Below are positions 38,399-49,814 of a DNA stretch of 64,000 bases, piece by piece. The stretch covers positions 28,604,227 to 28,668,226 of the forward strand of contig NC_089863.1 in the NCBI RefSeq assembly GCF_036373705.1, read 5' to 3'. This DNA comes from Amia ocellicauda (Eukaryota > Chordata > Actinopteri > Amiiformes > Amiidae). Numbering within the stretch: the first letter of the stretch is position 1; every line of letters begins with the position of its first letter. The translations under genes and the position numbers were made by a program. The notes under the pieces are model-generated. The model was not told the DNA's origin, ran no database searches, and saw only the letters and a list, made by a program, of their open reading frames with translations.

Positions 38399-39986
38399 CC
38401 GTGAGGGAAAAAGTATTTGATCCCCTGCTGATTTTGTACGTTTGCCCTCTGACAAAGAAATGATCAGTCTATAATTTTAATGGTAGGTGTATTTTAACAG
38501 TGAGAGACAGAATAACAACAAAAAAATCCAGAAAAACGCATTTCAAAAAAGTTATACATTGATTTGCATGTTAATGAGGGAAATAAGTATTTGATCCCCT
38601 ATCAATCAGCAAGATTTCTGGCTCCCAGGTGTCTTTTATACAGGTAACGAGCTGAGATTAGGAGCACTCTCTTAAAGGGAGTGCTCCTAATCTCAGCTCG
38701 TTACCTGTATAAAAGACACCTGTCTACAGAAGCAATCAATCAATCAGATTCCAAACTCTCCACCATGGCCAAGACCAAAAAGCTGTCCAAGGATGTCAGG
38801 GACAAGAGTGTAGACCTACACAAAGCTGGAATGGACTACAAGACCATCGCCAAGCAGCTTGGTGAGAAGGTGACAACAGTTGGTGCGATTATTCGCAAAT
38901 GGAAGAAACACAAAAAAAACTGTCAGTCTCCCTCGGTCTGGGGCTCCATGCAAGATCTCACCTCTTGGAGTTTCAATGATCATGAGAACGGTGAGGAATC
39001 AGCCCAGATCTACACGGGAGGATCCTGTTAATGATCTCAAGGCAGCTGGGACCATAGTCACCAAGAAAACAATTGGTAACCCACTATGCCGTGAAGGACT
39101 GAAATCCTGCAGCACCCGCAAGGTCCCCCTGCTCAAGAAAGCACATGTACAGGCCCGTCTGAAGTTTGCCAATGAACATCTGAATGATTCAGAGGAGAAC
39201 TGGGTGAAAGTGTTGTGGTCAGATGAGACCAAAATCGAGCTCTTTGGCATCAACTCAACTCGCCGTGTTTGGAGGAGGAGGAATGACCCCAAGAACACCA
39301 TCCCCACCGTCAAACATGGAGGTGGAAACCTTATGCTTTGGTGGTGTTTTTCTGCTAAGGGGACAGGACAACTGCACCGCATCAAAGGGACGATGGACGG
39401 GGCCATGTACCGTCAAATCTTGGGTGAGAACCTCCTTCCCTCAGCCAGGGAATTGAAAATGGGTCATGGATGGGTATTCCAGCATGAAAATGACCCAAAA
39501 CACACAGCCAAGGCAACAAAGGAGTGGCTCAAGAAGAAGCACATTAAGGTCCTGGAGTGGCCTAGCCAGTCTCCAGACCTTAATCCCATAGAAAATCTGT
39601 GGAGGGAGCTGAAGGTTCGAGTTGCCAAACGTCAGCCTCGAAACCTTAGTGACTTGGAGAGGATCTGCAAAGAGGAGTGGGACAACTATCCCTCCTGAGA
39701 TGTGTGCAAACCTGGTGGCCAACTACAAGAAACGTCTGACCTCTGTGATTGCCAACAAGGGTTTTGCCACCAAGTACTAAGTCGAAGGGGTCAAATACTT
39801 ATTTCACTCATAACATGCAAATCAATTTATAACTTTTTTGAAATGCATTTTTTTGGATTTTTTGTTGTTATTCTGTCTCTCACTGTTAAAATACACCTAC
39901 CATTAAAATTATAGACTGATCATTTCTTTGTCAGTGGGCAAACGTACAAAATCAGCAGGGGATCAAATACTTTTTTCCCCTCACTG
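38399..39986 (+). mobile_element. Tc1-like transposon, copy 3 (1.59 kb)
   Basis: Full-length member of the same family as copies 1 and 2. Inverted ends of about 200 bp carry inner and outer GGGAAA-AAGTATTTGA motifs, flanked by TA (38397-38398, 39987-39988). Upstream of the transposase lies a perfect 43-bp-arm palindrome at 38626-38722 with TATAAAAG on each strand. The first base of the left end is changed (CCGTGAGGG instead of CAGTGAGGG). Confidence 0.94.
38765..39780 (+). pseudogene. Tc1-like transposase pseudogene (copy 3)
   Basis: ATG at 38765 opens [20 protein letters not shown] and the helix-turn-helix region. A +1 shift in an A8 run (38912-38919; copy 1 has AAAATAA there) moves the reading to the next frame. 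That frame continues through the linker and catalytic core ([18 protein letters not shown]) until a second +1 shift near 39684. The family stop lies at about 39778-39780. The second catalytic position reads QHENDPKH where copy 2 has QHDNDPKH, so the DDE triad is altered. Length and order otherwise match a Tc1 transposase of about 340 residues. Two shifts plus the active-site change make it inactive. Confidence 0.9.
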
Positions 39987-40512
39987 TACAGTGAAGGTCA
40001 GGGGTCAGGGGGTCAGAGGGTGTGGGATCAGACTGGAGGTGTTTACCCTGTATTCCACCACCAGGGCTCCAAGGACATGTTTGAGATTCTCCGAGTGTGT
40101 GCAAGGAAGTGTCCGAAACATGTGGCATGCTCTTCTGGGGTTCATATGTGAGCTAGAGTTGAAATTAAAGCCGTTGTGATAAAAAGTGAGTGTGTGTGTG
40201 AGTGTTTGTGAAATCCTGCTGAAACCCAGGCTGTGTGAACTGGAATTAAGTTCTCCGCTGGCCCTGAGAAGACTTCATCTGCTGCGGTTAGGAACTAATC
40301 CCTGGACTCTCAGGGCCCTGCCAGCGATTCAGCCCTGAGCTTCATAGTAGAGGAAAAGTTTGCTACGTATTACGCTCACTGAATCGCCTTGTGGCATCTG
40401 TGGGAATAGAGTGAAGGCAGAACAGAGTGCCTTTTGGGGGAGAGGCAACAACGATATGACAAGTCTATCAACTACCTTCAAGAGAAAGAAATTATATATA
40501 TATATATATATA
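39987..40512. other. Short intergenic segment between two Tc1 elements
   Basis: No gene seen. It ends in a (TA)n run at about 40493-40511 into which the next element is inserted. Confidence 0.5.
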
Positions 40513-41733
40513 CACTCACCTAAAGGATTATTAGGAACACCATACTAATACTGTGTTTGACCCCCTTTCGCCTTCAGAACTGCCTTAATTCTACGTGGCA
40601 TTGATTCAACAAGGTGCTGAAAGCATTCTTTAGAAATGTTGGCCCATATTGATAGGATAGCATCTTGCAGTTGATGGAGATTTGTGGGATGCACATCCAG
40701 GGCACGAAGCTCCCGTTCCACCACATCCCAAAGATGCTCTATTGGGTTGAGATCTGGTGACTGTGGGGGCCAGTTTAGTACAGTGAACTCATTGTCATGT
40801 TCAAGAAACCAATTTGAAATGATTCGACCTTTGTGACATGGTGCATTATCCTGCTAGAAGTAGCCATCAGAGGATGGGTACATGGTGGTCATAAAGGGAT
40901 GGACATGGTCAGAAACAATGCTCAGGTAGGCCGTGGCATTTAAACGATGCCCAATTGGCACTAAGGGGCCTAAAGTGTGCCAAGAAAACATCCCCCACAC
41001 CATTACACCACCACCACCAGCCTGCACAGTGGTAACAAGGCATGATGGATCCATGTTCTCATTCTGTTTACGCCAAATTCTGACTCTACCATCTGAATGT
41101 CTCAACAGAAATCGAGACTCATCAGACCAGGCAACATTTTTCCAGTCTTCAACTGTCCAATTTTGGTGAGCTTGTGCAAATTGTAGCCTCTTTTTCCTAT
41201 TTGTAGTGGAGATGAGTGGTACCCGGTGGGGTCTTCTGCTGTTGTAGCCCATCCGCCTCAAGGTTGTACGTGTTGTGGCTTCACAAATGCTTTGCTGCAT
41301 ACCTCGGTTGTAACTAGTGGTTATTTCAGTCAAAGTTGCTCTTCTATCAGCTTGAATCAGTCGGCCCATTCTCCTCTGACCTCTAGCATCAACAAGGCAT
41401 TTTCGCCCACAGGACTGCCGCATACTGGATGTTTTTCACTTTTCACACCATTCTTTGTAAACCCTAGAAATGGTTGTGCGTAAAAATCCCAGTAACTGAG
41501 CAGATTGTGAAATACTTAGACCGGCCCGTCTGGCACCAACAACCATGCCACGCTCAAAATTGCTTAAATCACCTTTCTTTCCCATTCAGACATTCAGTTT
41601 GGAGTTCAGGAGATTGTCTTGACCAGGACCACACCCCTAAATGCATTGAAGCAACTGCCATGTGATTGGTTGGTTAGATAATTGCATTAATGAGAAATTG
41701 AACAGGTGTTCCTAATAATCCTTTAGGTGAGTG
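40513..41733 (-). mobile_element. Tc1-like transposon of a second family, copy 4
   Basis: Short terminal inverted repeats CACTCACCTAAAGGATTATT / AATAATCCTTTAGGTGAGTG lie exactly at 40513 and 41733, flanked by TA. The element is 1,221 bp and nearly filled by one transposase frame on the minus strand. It is unrelated at sequence level to copies 1-3. It sits in a TA-rich microsatellite, a natural TA target. Confidence 0.94.
40545..41585 (-). pseudogene. Tc1-like transposase with two nonsense codons (copy 4)
   Basis: From ATG 41585 to the stop at 40545-40547 the frame is continuous in register for 347 codons, the normal size. It contains MGKKGDLSNFERGMVVGARR, a helix-turn-helix region (LSISQSAQLLGF), then the catalytic motifs WSDESRFLL, QDNAPCHK and NPIEHLW (DD34E layout intact). 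Two premature stops interrupt it: TGA at 41436-41438 (codon 50) and TAG at 40854-40856 (codon 244, where CAG would give GYFQQDNAPCH). There are no frameshifts, so this copy is younger or better preserved than copies 1 and 3. It should be inactive as it stands. Confidence 0.92.
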
Positions 41734-42754
41734 TATATATACATACATATACATACAACTACACTGTATGTCTGCACATGAAAAAATGTATTGGAGTTTT
41801 CCAATAGCATATCAGAGAGACGCTCTCACACACACACACACACACACACTCTCTTCTGCAAAGACAATGACAGAGCCGGGCCTCAGACAGTTGGAAGCAG
41901 GTGGATTGGGGAGGGCTGAGACCTGGATACAATTCTGCCTGTTTGGGCTGCTGAGAACACAGGGGAAGTGAAATGGAGAACCAGGCTTTTCTGCCAAGCA
42001 AAATAAAGAACAGCTGCCCCTAAAAACAATATCTCTGCAGCTCGTAAGCCAACTCTGTCTGTATTTTTGTGTGGGGTGGGGGGGGCAGCACAGATGTGGA
42101 ATCTAAACTACTTGGTTCCTGTCAGAGATATTTATTGGACTCTTAGGTGTATCATTACAAAGAGGCATGCAAGCCTACCCCATTACAATATCCAGATGGT
42201 TTTATACATTTTTATTTTTATTTTTATTTTGGGGGAGGGGGGGTTCTGAATCTATCTGCTCCTGGGTACTATGCGCCCCAAGAGTGCAAGGGGGGCACTG
42301 TAATTGGAACTCTCGAAGATGGATTAAGCTAGTCCAGACCAGTCCAGTCCATTCTAGTGCAGTCCACTGCAGTTACTTCTTCAACCAAGTGCTTCTTCTC
42401 TGGTCCTTGAGGGTACCCAGCTTTTGGTTGCCAATGGTCTCTGAACGACTGACCGAAACTGTGCCTACTAAAATCACCCAGAACTCCCTGTCTCCCCATC
42501 TGTCTGAATTGTTGGTTTACAGAAATTGACCTATAAAAACTGTTGGACGGGGGTGGAGAGGGAGACCCATGGGCTAAGCGGGGAGAGTTATAATTTTACA
42601 TCGATAACAACCCAACCCAACCACGTCCGTCCGTCCCCATTCCCAGGAAGGAAAGACACAGAAAAACAAATTCAAGACATCCATGGCCACCTCCACACTC
42701 TCCAGTCCCTGTCCCCCCACCTCCAGACACTCCAGAAACTCCCCTGTCCCTCGT

Positions 42755-44119
42755 CTAGTCATTCAGGGGCTCTTGGGATTGCCTCTGCAGGGGGATGATG
42801 GTGGTGGATGGCAGGGTGTATCTCTTGGTGGAGGAATCCATATTATTGAGGGGAATAGCCCTGTGACTGTCCAGGGGGGGCTCGCTGTTGGAGCAGGGGG
42901 GGTTGCGGCTCCAGCTTAGGCCAGCCAGGCATGACTTGGGCCAAGAGGAGACAGCAAACTGCCCCTCCCTCCGCCCCTTCCCTCTGACCCCACCCCCAGC
43001 CCCCAGGGCCCTGCCCCTGCACACCCAGGACCTCAGTATTGCCTTGAGGGCCTCCCTGAAGTCGCGGCGCATCAGGCAGTAGATGACAGGGTTCAGGCAG
43101 CTGTTGGTGTGTGCCAGGCAGGCGGTGACAGGGAACACAAAGGTCTGGGCCGTGTAGTAGGCCATGTCGAAGTCCACCACGTCCAGCTTGATCAGCACCC
43201 CCCACAGCGTCATGGCCTGGTTGGGCAGCCAGCACAGGAAGAAGGCCAGCACAACCACAGCAACCGACCTGGACACACGGCTCTGCCGCCGGGGGTTGAG
43301 GCCGCTGAGATTGTGCTGGGACAGGAAGTGCAGCAGCAGGAGGTAGGAGACCAGTATCACACAGTAGGGCAGCAGGAAGCCCAGGATGATCTTCTGCAGG
43401 TGGTACATGCCCAACCAGAAGTTTCCGTGGGGGAAACGCAGCAGGCAGACTGCATCCCCACCCACATCGGCCAGAGTGGAGTAGACGATATTGGGCGTGC
43501 CGGCCAGCCAGGCGGCCGACCAGATGAGGGCGGTGGCCAGCTTGACTCCGCAGGCACCCCGCACCCTGGGGGGTGACGACTGGAGGGCAGTGGCCACGGA
43601 GCAGTAGCGGGTGATGCTCATGGCGGTGAGGAAGAAGACGCTGGCATACATGTTGACCACGGTGGTCAGGGACACCAGCTTGCACATGACGTGACCGAAG
43701 GGCCAGCGGAAGTCCAGTGCAACCTCGACTGCCCAAAAAGGCACCACCATGCAGAACTGCAGGTCTGTGAGCGCTAGGTTGAAGACGAAGAAGTCGATGG
43801 GGGACTTGGCGGCGCCCCCCCGCCAAGGCCGCAGTAGCACCAGCACTAGCAGATTGCCCAGAAGACCAGCCGCGCACACCAGGAAGTAGACAATGGACAC
43901 GCCCGAGCGCAGCAGGGGCGTCCCGTCGCCCGGCAGCCCCACCTCCTCCAGGGTGTCATAGTGGTGGTAGCCCATCTCGGAGAGGTTGCAGGTAGGGGAG
44001 CTCTGGCAGGCACTCAGAGTTGTGTTCAGGTGGTGCAGGGTGGACAAGTGGTCCTGCCTGGCCATCTTGTGGACAGCCAAGCCCATGGCTACTACTACTT
44101 CTCCTTTTTCTTCTGACAC
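42755..44119 (-). CDS. rxfp4: Relaxin-3/INSL5-type receptor (class A GPCR)
   Basis: An uninterrupted 454-residue frame with seven hydrophobic helices: TM1 73-97, TM2 109-131, TM3 145-170, TM4 192-213, TM5 236-264, TM6 284-309, TM7 321-347. The extracellular N-terminus has two N-glycosylation sequons (N32, N45). Cys146 and Cys225 would form the usual disulfide. Diagnostic RXFP3/RXFP4 segments are VPFWAVEVALDFRWPFG, NMYASVFFLTAMSITRY (TRY replaces DRY), FFLCWLPNQAMTLW, and HTNSCLNPVIY before the C-tail. The family binds relaxin-3 or INSL5 and couples to Gi/o; that is established for the family and inferred here. The symbol rxfp4 is chosen because paqr6 is nearby, as on human 1q22; on sequence alone it could be called rxfp3-like. 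ATG 44119 was chosen as the first methionine; Met12 or Met19 are alternatives. Confidence 0.9.
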   Translation of the reverse strand: MSEEKGEVVVAMGLAVHKMARQDHLSTLHHLNTTLSACQSSPTCNLSEMGYHHYDTLEEVGLPGDGTPLLRSGVSIVYFLVCAAGLLGNLLVLVLLRPWRGGAAKSPIDFFVFNLALTDLQFCMVVPFWAVEVALDFRWPFGHVMCKLVSLTTVVNMYASVFFLTAMSITRYCSVATALQSSPPRVRGACGVKLATALIWSAAWLAGTPNIVYSTLADVGGDAVCLLRFPHGNFWLGMYHLQKIILGFLLPYCVILVSYLLLLHFLSQHNLSGLNPRRQSRVSRSVAVVVLAFFLCWLPNQAMTLWGVLIKLDVVDFDMAYYTAQTFVFPVTACLAHTNSCLNPVIYCLMRRDFREALKAILRSWVCRGRALGAGGGVRGKGRREGQFAVSSWPKSCLAGLSWSRNPPCSNSEPPLDSHRAIPLNNMDSSTKRYTLPSTTIIPLQRQSQEPLND

Positions 44120-45903
44120 TCCTTCAGTTTTTCTTTGTCCTCTCTCTATCCCCCTTGACAGTAAAAGAAAGCGTGAAAAACACTGCCAGAGGCTTTGAGG
44201 GAAACTGGAGAAAGTGTCTTGTGTTTTCTTCAGGTGTGTTTATTTTGTTTGTCAGTTTTAGTCTGTGCCATTACCCATAGGGGGGCGGCTTGCTGTGGGG
44301 CAGAGGCTGACGTCCATGGTGATGCAAGAGAGACCAGGAGTCTCGTTCACAGGTGGGTGGGGGTTGAGTAAGACAGAAGGGTGGTTGGGCAGCAAAGGGG
44401 GGGATATAGGTCCTCGTACAGGGGGAGGAGGAGCTGCCGGAACAGTCTGGGCCGGGTCTGAAAGCTGTTTCCCATCCACAGTGTCTGGCAGGGAGGGGCG
44501 TGGCCAGTTGCTGCAAGAATAGATAGATGGGGTGGGGGGGAATAAATTAGAACCTGATACACGCAAACACACAACTCCTGTCCTGCGCCAGGCTGGGGCC
44601 CGGCTGGGACCTCTGGGAAATAGACCCAGACACTAAATTGCACTCTCCACAGAACATATTAAGACATACAGCCCCCTCAGCCCCACCACCATCCACTTTG
44701 GTTTGGAGAAAGGGGGGGGGGGGGGGGCAGGTAGGATTGTGGAACAGGAGATTCATTTGCACCCCCCCCCCCACCCAAAAAAAAAAAAAAGGTTGGGGTA
44801 CAGAAACAAAATTAGCTTTCCAAAAGACTCATTCCAGAAGAGGAAGAGGGAAGGGAGAAAGTGAGAGGGGGGGGGGAATCATTTTGCACTAAAACGAAAA
44901 ACAGATTTTATATGAAATCGCTAATTAAATTGAAAACTGCTTTTAATGTCCAGGATGAATTGTAGCTAACTCTTATTGGAGGAGGATGAAAGGAGAACAC
45001 GACAGTTACCCCCAAATTCCTGAGCCACTTGAATTAATTGTAAATTGTTTACACTAAGGATGTATAAAGTTTCCGCCAATATATAATATCTGGTGCACGG
45101 CGTTTAAGGATCGAGACTAGTTAAGATCTAAACACAGTTCAGGAATAAACCCATCTTAGAATAGTATTCAGTGCTAGACCGACTCAAAACCCTGACCAAA
45201 TTTAGAAATTGACGTTTTGATGTATAAGCAGCAGAAAATAACTTCTGACACTCATGTAAAAGGCCATCGGATTTTGTACTTTGCGACCCGCGGGTAGGTC
45301 AAAGCTTTGATTTTGTCCACCTCTCTGAGTTACAGCTCACTGAAGCCAGGCGAGGGCAAAGAGGAATAAAGGGGTTTAAACGCAAGAGAAACCCGGGGGG
45401 CTGCGAGCGTCCAGGCACATGGGAACATTTTGTGGAAAAAGGGTGAAAGTTGATTTTTTGTAATAACGCACAAGGACCCGTATTTACACAGACCACCTCT
45501 CCCAATCTAGTGCGATTTGTCTCTTACAGGTGTCGACCGCTAAAGCATCAGAAGCTGCTACGGACTCCAACGTGTATTCAAACGGTCCATCTCCATATAT
45601 ATTGCCAGCTATTTCACTGACGTCTTTATAACGGGTGGGGGGGTTTCAAAAGCACGCAAAGCTTTTACAGAAAATAGAAACGCTCGGGAAGAGTTGCAAT
45701 CTGAAATGCGGAATTAATGAATATACGCAGACATGCATAGTGAGGGGTAAAAGCTAAAACATTTGCCGGGAAGAGGGGAGAGAGGGGGGAGAGAAGTTAC
45801 AATTAACCAGTAAAGGGACCAAGGAGAAACACACTCATGCGCATTGTTTCAGAGAAAAGAGAGGCATTCATGATATCTATTAAAAATTGAAATGAATACT
45901 CAC

Positions 45904-46092
45904 CTGAACTAAGTTCTCGTTTGTGAAAAGGCTGCAGAAGAAAGCAGCCGAGGTCCCGTCAGAGACAGACACAGGGAGAGGACACACTGAGGTGCACAGC
46001 TTCAGAGGAAACCAAGAAGAACCAACGAGCCGCTTCCACAGGGGGTGGAGAAGGGGGTTGGCTTGGATATGACAGATGCTGTCACTTTTCAT
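45904..46092 (-). other. Probable 5' UTR exon of the relaxin-family receptor
   Basis: A strong donor on the minus strand at 45904 (GTTCAG|GTGAGT) follows an open, transcribed-looking stretch. A matching acceptor upstream of the receptor ATG is TTTTACTGTCAAG at about 44154. Splicing the two would put a stop codon in the continuing frame before ATG 44119, so the exon would be non-coding. The start of the exon is not defined. Confidence 0.4.
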
Positions 46093-46238
46093 TCTCTGTG
46101 TGTATGTATGTATTTATCTATCTGTAATTGCCTCCGTCACCCGCTCTCCAACTCAAAGCCCTTGGTGAAACGAGAGCAATTTATGAGGCTCTATATGTTA
46201 CCTGGCTGGTTGGGGCTAGCGCACCTGTCGATTGACTT

Positions 46239-46239
<1 letters not shown>

Positions 46240-46312
<73 letters not shown>
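46240..46312. repeat. (CT)n microsatellite near the receptor promoter
   Basis: An almost perfect 73-bp CT run about 150 bp upstream of the proposed 5' exon. The receptor sense strand reads GA. Confidence 0.95.
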
Positions 46313-46314
<2 letters not shown>

Positions 46315-46555
46315 GTTAAAGCATAATATCCAACTGAAAAGTTTATTTAGGAACCACGAACAATGTCAGACATGTCGGGCTACAACTGACACGTGTATAA
46401 TACTAGTCTACCGTAATAATAATATGAATAATTGTAATAACAATAATGACTGTATAAATAAACGCATAGATAAGTTAATTCACAAATTAATAACGGGTTT
46501 AATCTCTGTGCTGTTCTAGTACATTCCTCAGTATCGTAATAACCTGCACAAGTCG

Positions 46556-46559
<4 letters not shown>

Positions 46560-46586
<27 letters not shown>
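46560..46586. repeat. (GA)n microsatellite
   Basis: Perfect GA run of about 27 bp. Confidence 0.9.
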
Positions 46587-46588
<2 letters not shown>

Positions 46589-46899
46589 CTTCAGAGATAA
46601 GACATAAAGTCAGTTAATGACTCACCTGACGGTCATGGAAATGTGCATACAAATAAACAAACAAATAAATAACTTTAGACCCATAACACTTATTCCAGAT
46701 TGTAAAAGAGACAGTCAAGGGGGGAGTATCTTCATGAGTTCCTTATGGCCTCGAATGGAATTCGTGCTCAGCTGAAATAAATAGATTCGCTCTGAGAGGA
46801 CTGAACTGCACAATTATAACGGTGGAAAAAGGTGGAATAAAGCTCGATTTGTTTGAAAATATGTTCAATGCCAGAGAACTAGTTTTGCATACTATAGGT

Positions 46900-47167
46900 C
46901 AGTGGTGAGCAACCAAAATTAATCAGTGGGCCCAACTCCGAGTATCAAATAACTGCCTGGGCCGCAATACCCCTTTCATCACAATTACAAGCTACAAATG
47001 CATCAACAACATATTAAGGGAGTAACACATTGATACAAAATAAGCAGTTGCCATAAATTTATTACTTTATTATTCATTTTTTGGGGGTCGGGGGTGGTGG
47101 CCATGGGCCGCAAATGGATGCACTTTGGGCCGCATGTGGCCCACGGGCCACAGGATGCCCACCACTA
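46900..47167. mobile_element. Small non-autonomous hAT element with 8-bp duplication
   Basis: It starts CAGTGGTGAGCAACC and ends GGATGCCCACCACTA, which are inverted-repeat ends. Flanking octamers CTATAGGT (46892-46899) and CTGTAGGT (47168-47175) match at 7 of 8 bases. It carries the GGGCCGCAnnTGG-type body common to this class and has no coding capacity. Confidence 0.75.
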
Positions 47168-47226
47168 CTGTAGGTCTATGGTGAATGTCATATTTCTGTG
47201 AACACAAAATTGGCATATGCCATACA

Positions 47227-47230
<4 letters not shown>

Positions 47231-47272
<42 letters not shown>
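47231..47272. repeat. (CT)n microsatellite
   Basis: Perfect CT run of about 42 bp. Confidence 0.95.
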
Positions 47273-47277
<5 letters not shown>

Positions 47278-47369
47278 AGCTATCTATATATACTAGTAAT
47301 AAGTTAAGAAGTGTCATACTAAACCAAGAAGTGACATACCAGACCAAAGACCGTCATGTACGACAAATA

Positions 47370-47447
47370 CAGCTCCGGAAAAAATTAAGAGACCACTTAA
47401 CATTGATTTCTGAACTTGGAGTGGTCTCTTAATTTTTTCCAGAGCTT
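47370..47447. mobile_element. 78-bp palindromic MITE (Tc1/mariner type)
   Basis: CAGCTCCGGAAAAAATTAAG and AGACCACT are matched in inverted orientation by AGTGGTCTCTTAATTTTTTC and CAGAGCT. TA flanks both sides. This is a MITE type I recognise from many fish genomes. Confidence 0.85.
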
Positions 47448-48340
47448 TATGTAATTGAGGAGCAATACTTGTCATAATGGAGTGTACCCCGTTCACATTT
47501 GAGATTTATCAGATTATAATGTCCTACTAAATGTGTTTCGCTTTCAGGTGAATTGTATAACAGCACTTTTAGACATTTCAAAATACATTAATTCCATTCC
47601 CCATTGAACCAGCACATTATAAATCATATTAGATAGCTTCAGCTGCAAAGGGTTAAGATTACTTTCAAAGAAAACACAGAACTGATCAATGGCCTACATA
47701 TATCAATATTACTAATTTGTGATGATAAATACAGCGCATACACCTGTAAGCAGACCTAATGGCATGCGTAACTGGTTTGTTTGAGCAGATTTGTTTAAGT
47801 CCCAGCATGCATTTCGTTTAGGCCTCCTTTTCAGCTGCATATGTGAACACACTTAGGCCTCCTAAAAATTCAACTGTGAACGGGGTCAGAAAAAAAGACG
47901 GACTAAATTTGAGTCCAGGGCGGGCCTAATAAGTGTGAACGGGATTGTTTGGGGACAACAGGCAATTTTGTGAGGTGTGTCGCACAAGACAGCCAAAGTG
48001 CACCAATGTTATTATAGTCAGATGTTGCACGTTTCACTGAAATGCTTTTTATACATAATTTGCCAATAGACTTATGTTTACTGCCTAGTCTGTCTCCCTG
48101 GCTGTCGACCTCACCCTGTAACATGCCATACTTTAATTCTCTGTATTGTACTGTGATTTTCTTTACTGTACTGTGTAATTTATTCTGTTCTATTCTATGT
48201 ACTTTAATGCAATATGTCTATATTTAATTGTACTGTAATATAGTGTAAACTGTATTATAAAGTTGGCCGACAATACTGTGCTCTAGGCTACATGCAGGCT
48301 GTGCCTGTCTGTAGGGTCATTGAACGAAGTCTGTTTAGTC

Positions 48341-48796
48341 CGGTGTTTCTTAAATATTTTTGGCTGCGGACCACTGACCACATTTCCGCTGCCCTCCAAG
48401 CCCCTCACCCCTGGTGACAAAACGCACTCGCCTATCTCTAAATACCAGTAATGTCAAATTATTCATATTACTGGAACATGAAAAACTTGTTAACGTTTGA
48501 GTTGGGGAGTTGGGGGGCTTTTAAATCTAATCTCACCATTATTACACACATAACCCTAAAAATGCAGCAACTCAGTGGGGATGGCTTACTAAGAAATGAT
48601 CCTTCAACAGATCCTTCAAAAGAAAATGTTGCTTGTTTAATCTGGTTAGTTTATCTAACCTAGTTTTAAAATGATATCTAAGTAAAATATATATTCATGT
48701 CACCCCAAATGGTTATTATTGTCATAATTTCCAGGTCAGCCTGGAGGATTGGCTTGGGCCACTGGTGAGCCAGTGACCATGCTCTGAGAACCACTG
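48341..48796. mobile_element. Probable non-autonomous hAT-like element
   Basis: The left end CGGTGTTTCTTAAA and the right end (reverse complement CAGTGGTTCTCAGAGC) are related. The segment at 48341-48470 also matches an inverted copy at about 31500-31660, which supports a dispersed family. No clear target duplication. Confidence 0.5.
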
Positions 48797-48834
48797 CTCT
48801 AGGGCAAGAGCCATGGGTGAAGTTGGGTGATTGA

Positions 48835-48861
48835 ATCATCATCATCATCATCATCATCATC
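48835..48861. repeat. (ATC)n microsatellite
   Basis: Nine ATC repeats. Confidence 0.9.
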
Positions 48862-49814
48862 CTGAAATAGATAAGTACTCTGTGTGTTGTCGCATACAGA
48901 CTAATATACTCCACACAGGCAGCGAGTGAGTGTGTCGGTCAGTCAGTGAGTATTTAAAACCAGCAGCCGTAAATCCTCTCTGCTGATTGGCTATCACGCT
49001 GTGGCATGAACAGTTCGCTCTGCTGATGTAGTGGAATGCTGGCCTGTTATGAACATTCCATCTTCTTTAAAATATATTTTTAATCTGTTATCATTCAAAC
49101 CTTTTATAAATAACTTATTTTTACCATGGTACACCACACAACACTTTACCATATTTATTCCCTTGTCTTTACCACAGTACACTGCACCTTATCATGTTTA
49201 TAGCATGATAATACCATAGTGTACTCCACTGTACCCTGTTTTACCATGGTACACTTGTGTTGCGAGACTGTAGCAGACCAGTGCTCTGCGTTTTAACACA
49301 CTGCAGCCCGTGGGTGGTGTTTGGATTCCTCTCCCAGCCACAGTCTGGTAGGAAATGGGCCTGGCTTCTCGTGAAATTGCCCTTTGCATTTTGTTTGTGT
49401 TGTTGTGTTTTTCTGACTAATTTACAAACGGTTCTTCGGAAGCTACCTACCACCCCTACACATACACTTCCTTCTTCAGTAATACACAGTTACATAGTAA
49501 TGTATTTTTTATTGCAGTTAAATACAGCCCTGGCATGGATTTTAGTTTTGGTTTAGGGATGGGAGTCTGGTTACACAGTAATAGGGTTCACTAGTCTCTC
49601 CTCTGCCTTCCTCTTCCATAATAATAGAACTACAAGTGTGAGGAAATGCAGGAATGCTGCCACAGTGCCATTTGGGCTTAGTAGTTTGTCGAGTTTGAAA
49701 TAACTGTGTTGAAAATTAGGAATAAGGTTCATATTGGGTTTGGGGTTAGGCCACATCCCTAGTAAACGCTGATTCCAGTTCAAGTTGGTTTGAAGGTTTG
49801 CCTTTCAACTAGAC

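Noticed and set aside
42843-43877. A 344-codon second minus-strand frame over the receptor gene
   Set aside because: An out-of-frame reading of the GPCR coding region. The in-frame protein has all seven helices and family motifs.
48670-49260. TACCATGGTACAC repeats as a possible regulatory palindrome
   Set aside because: Short palindromic words repeated in AT-rich DNA with no gene nearby; nothing beyond a low-copy repeat can be supported.
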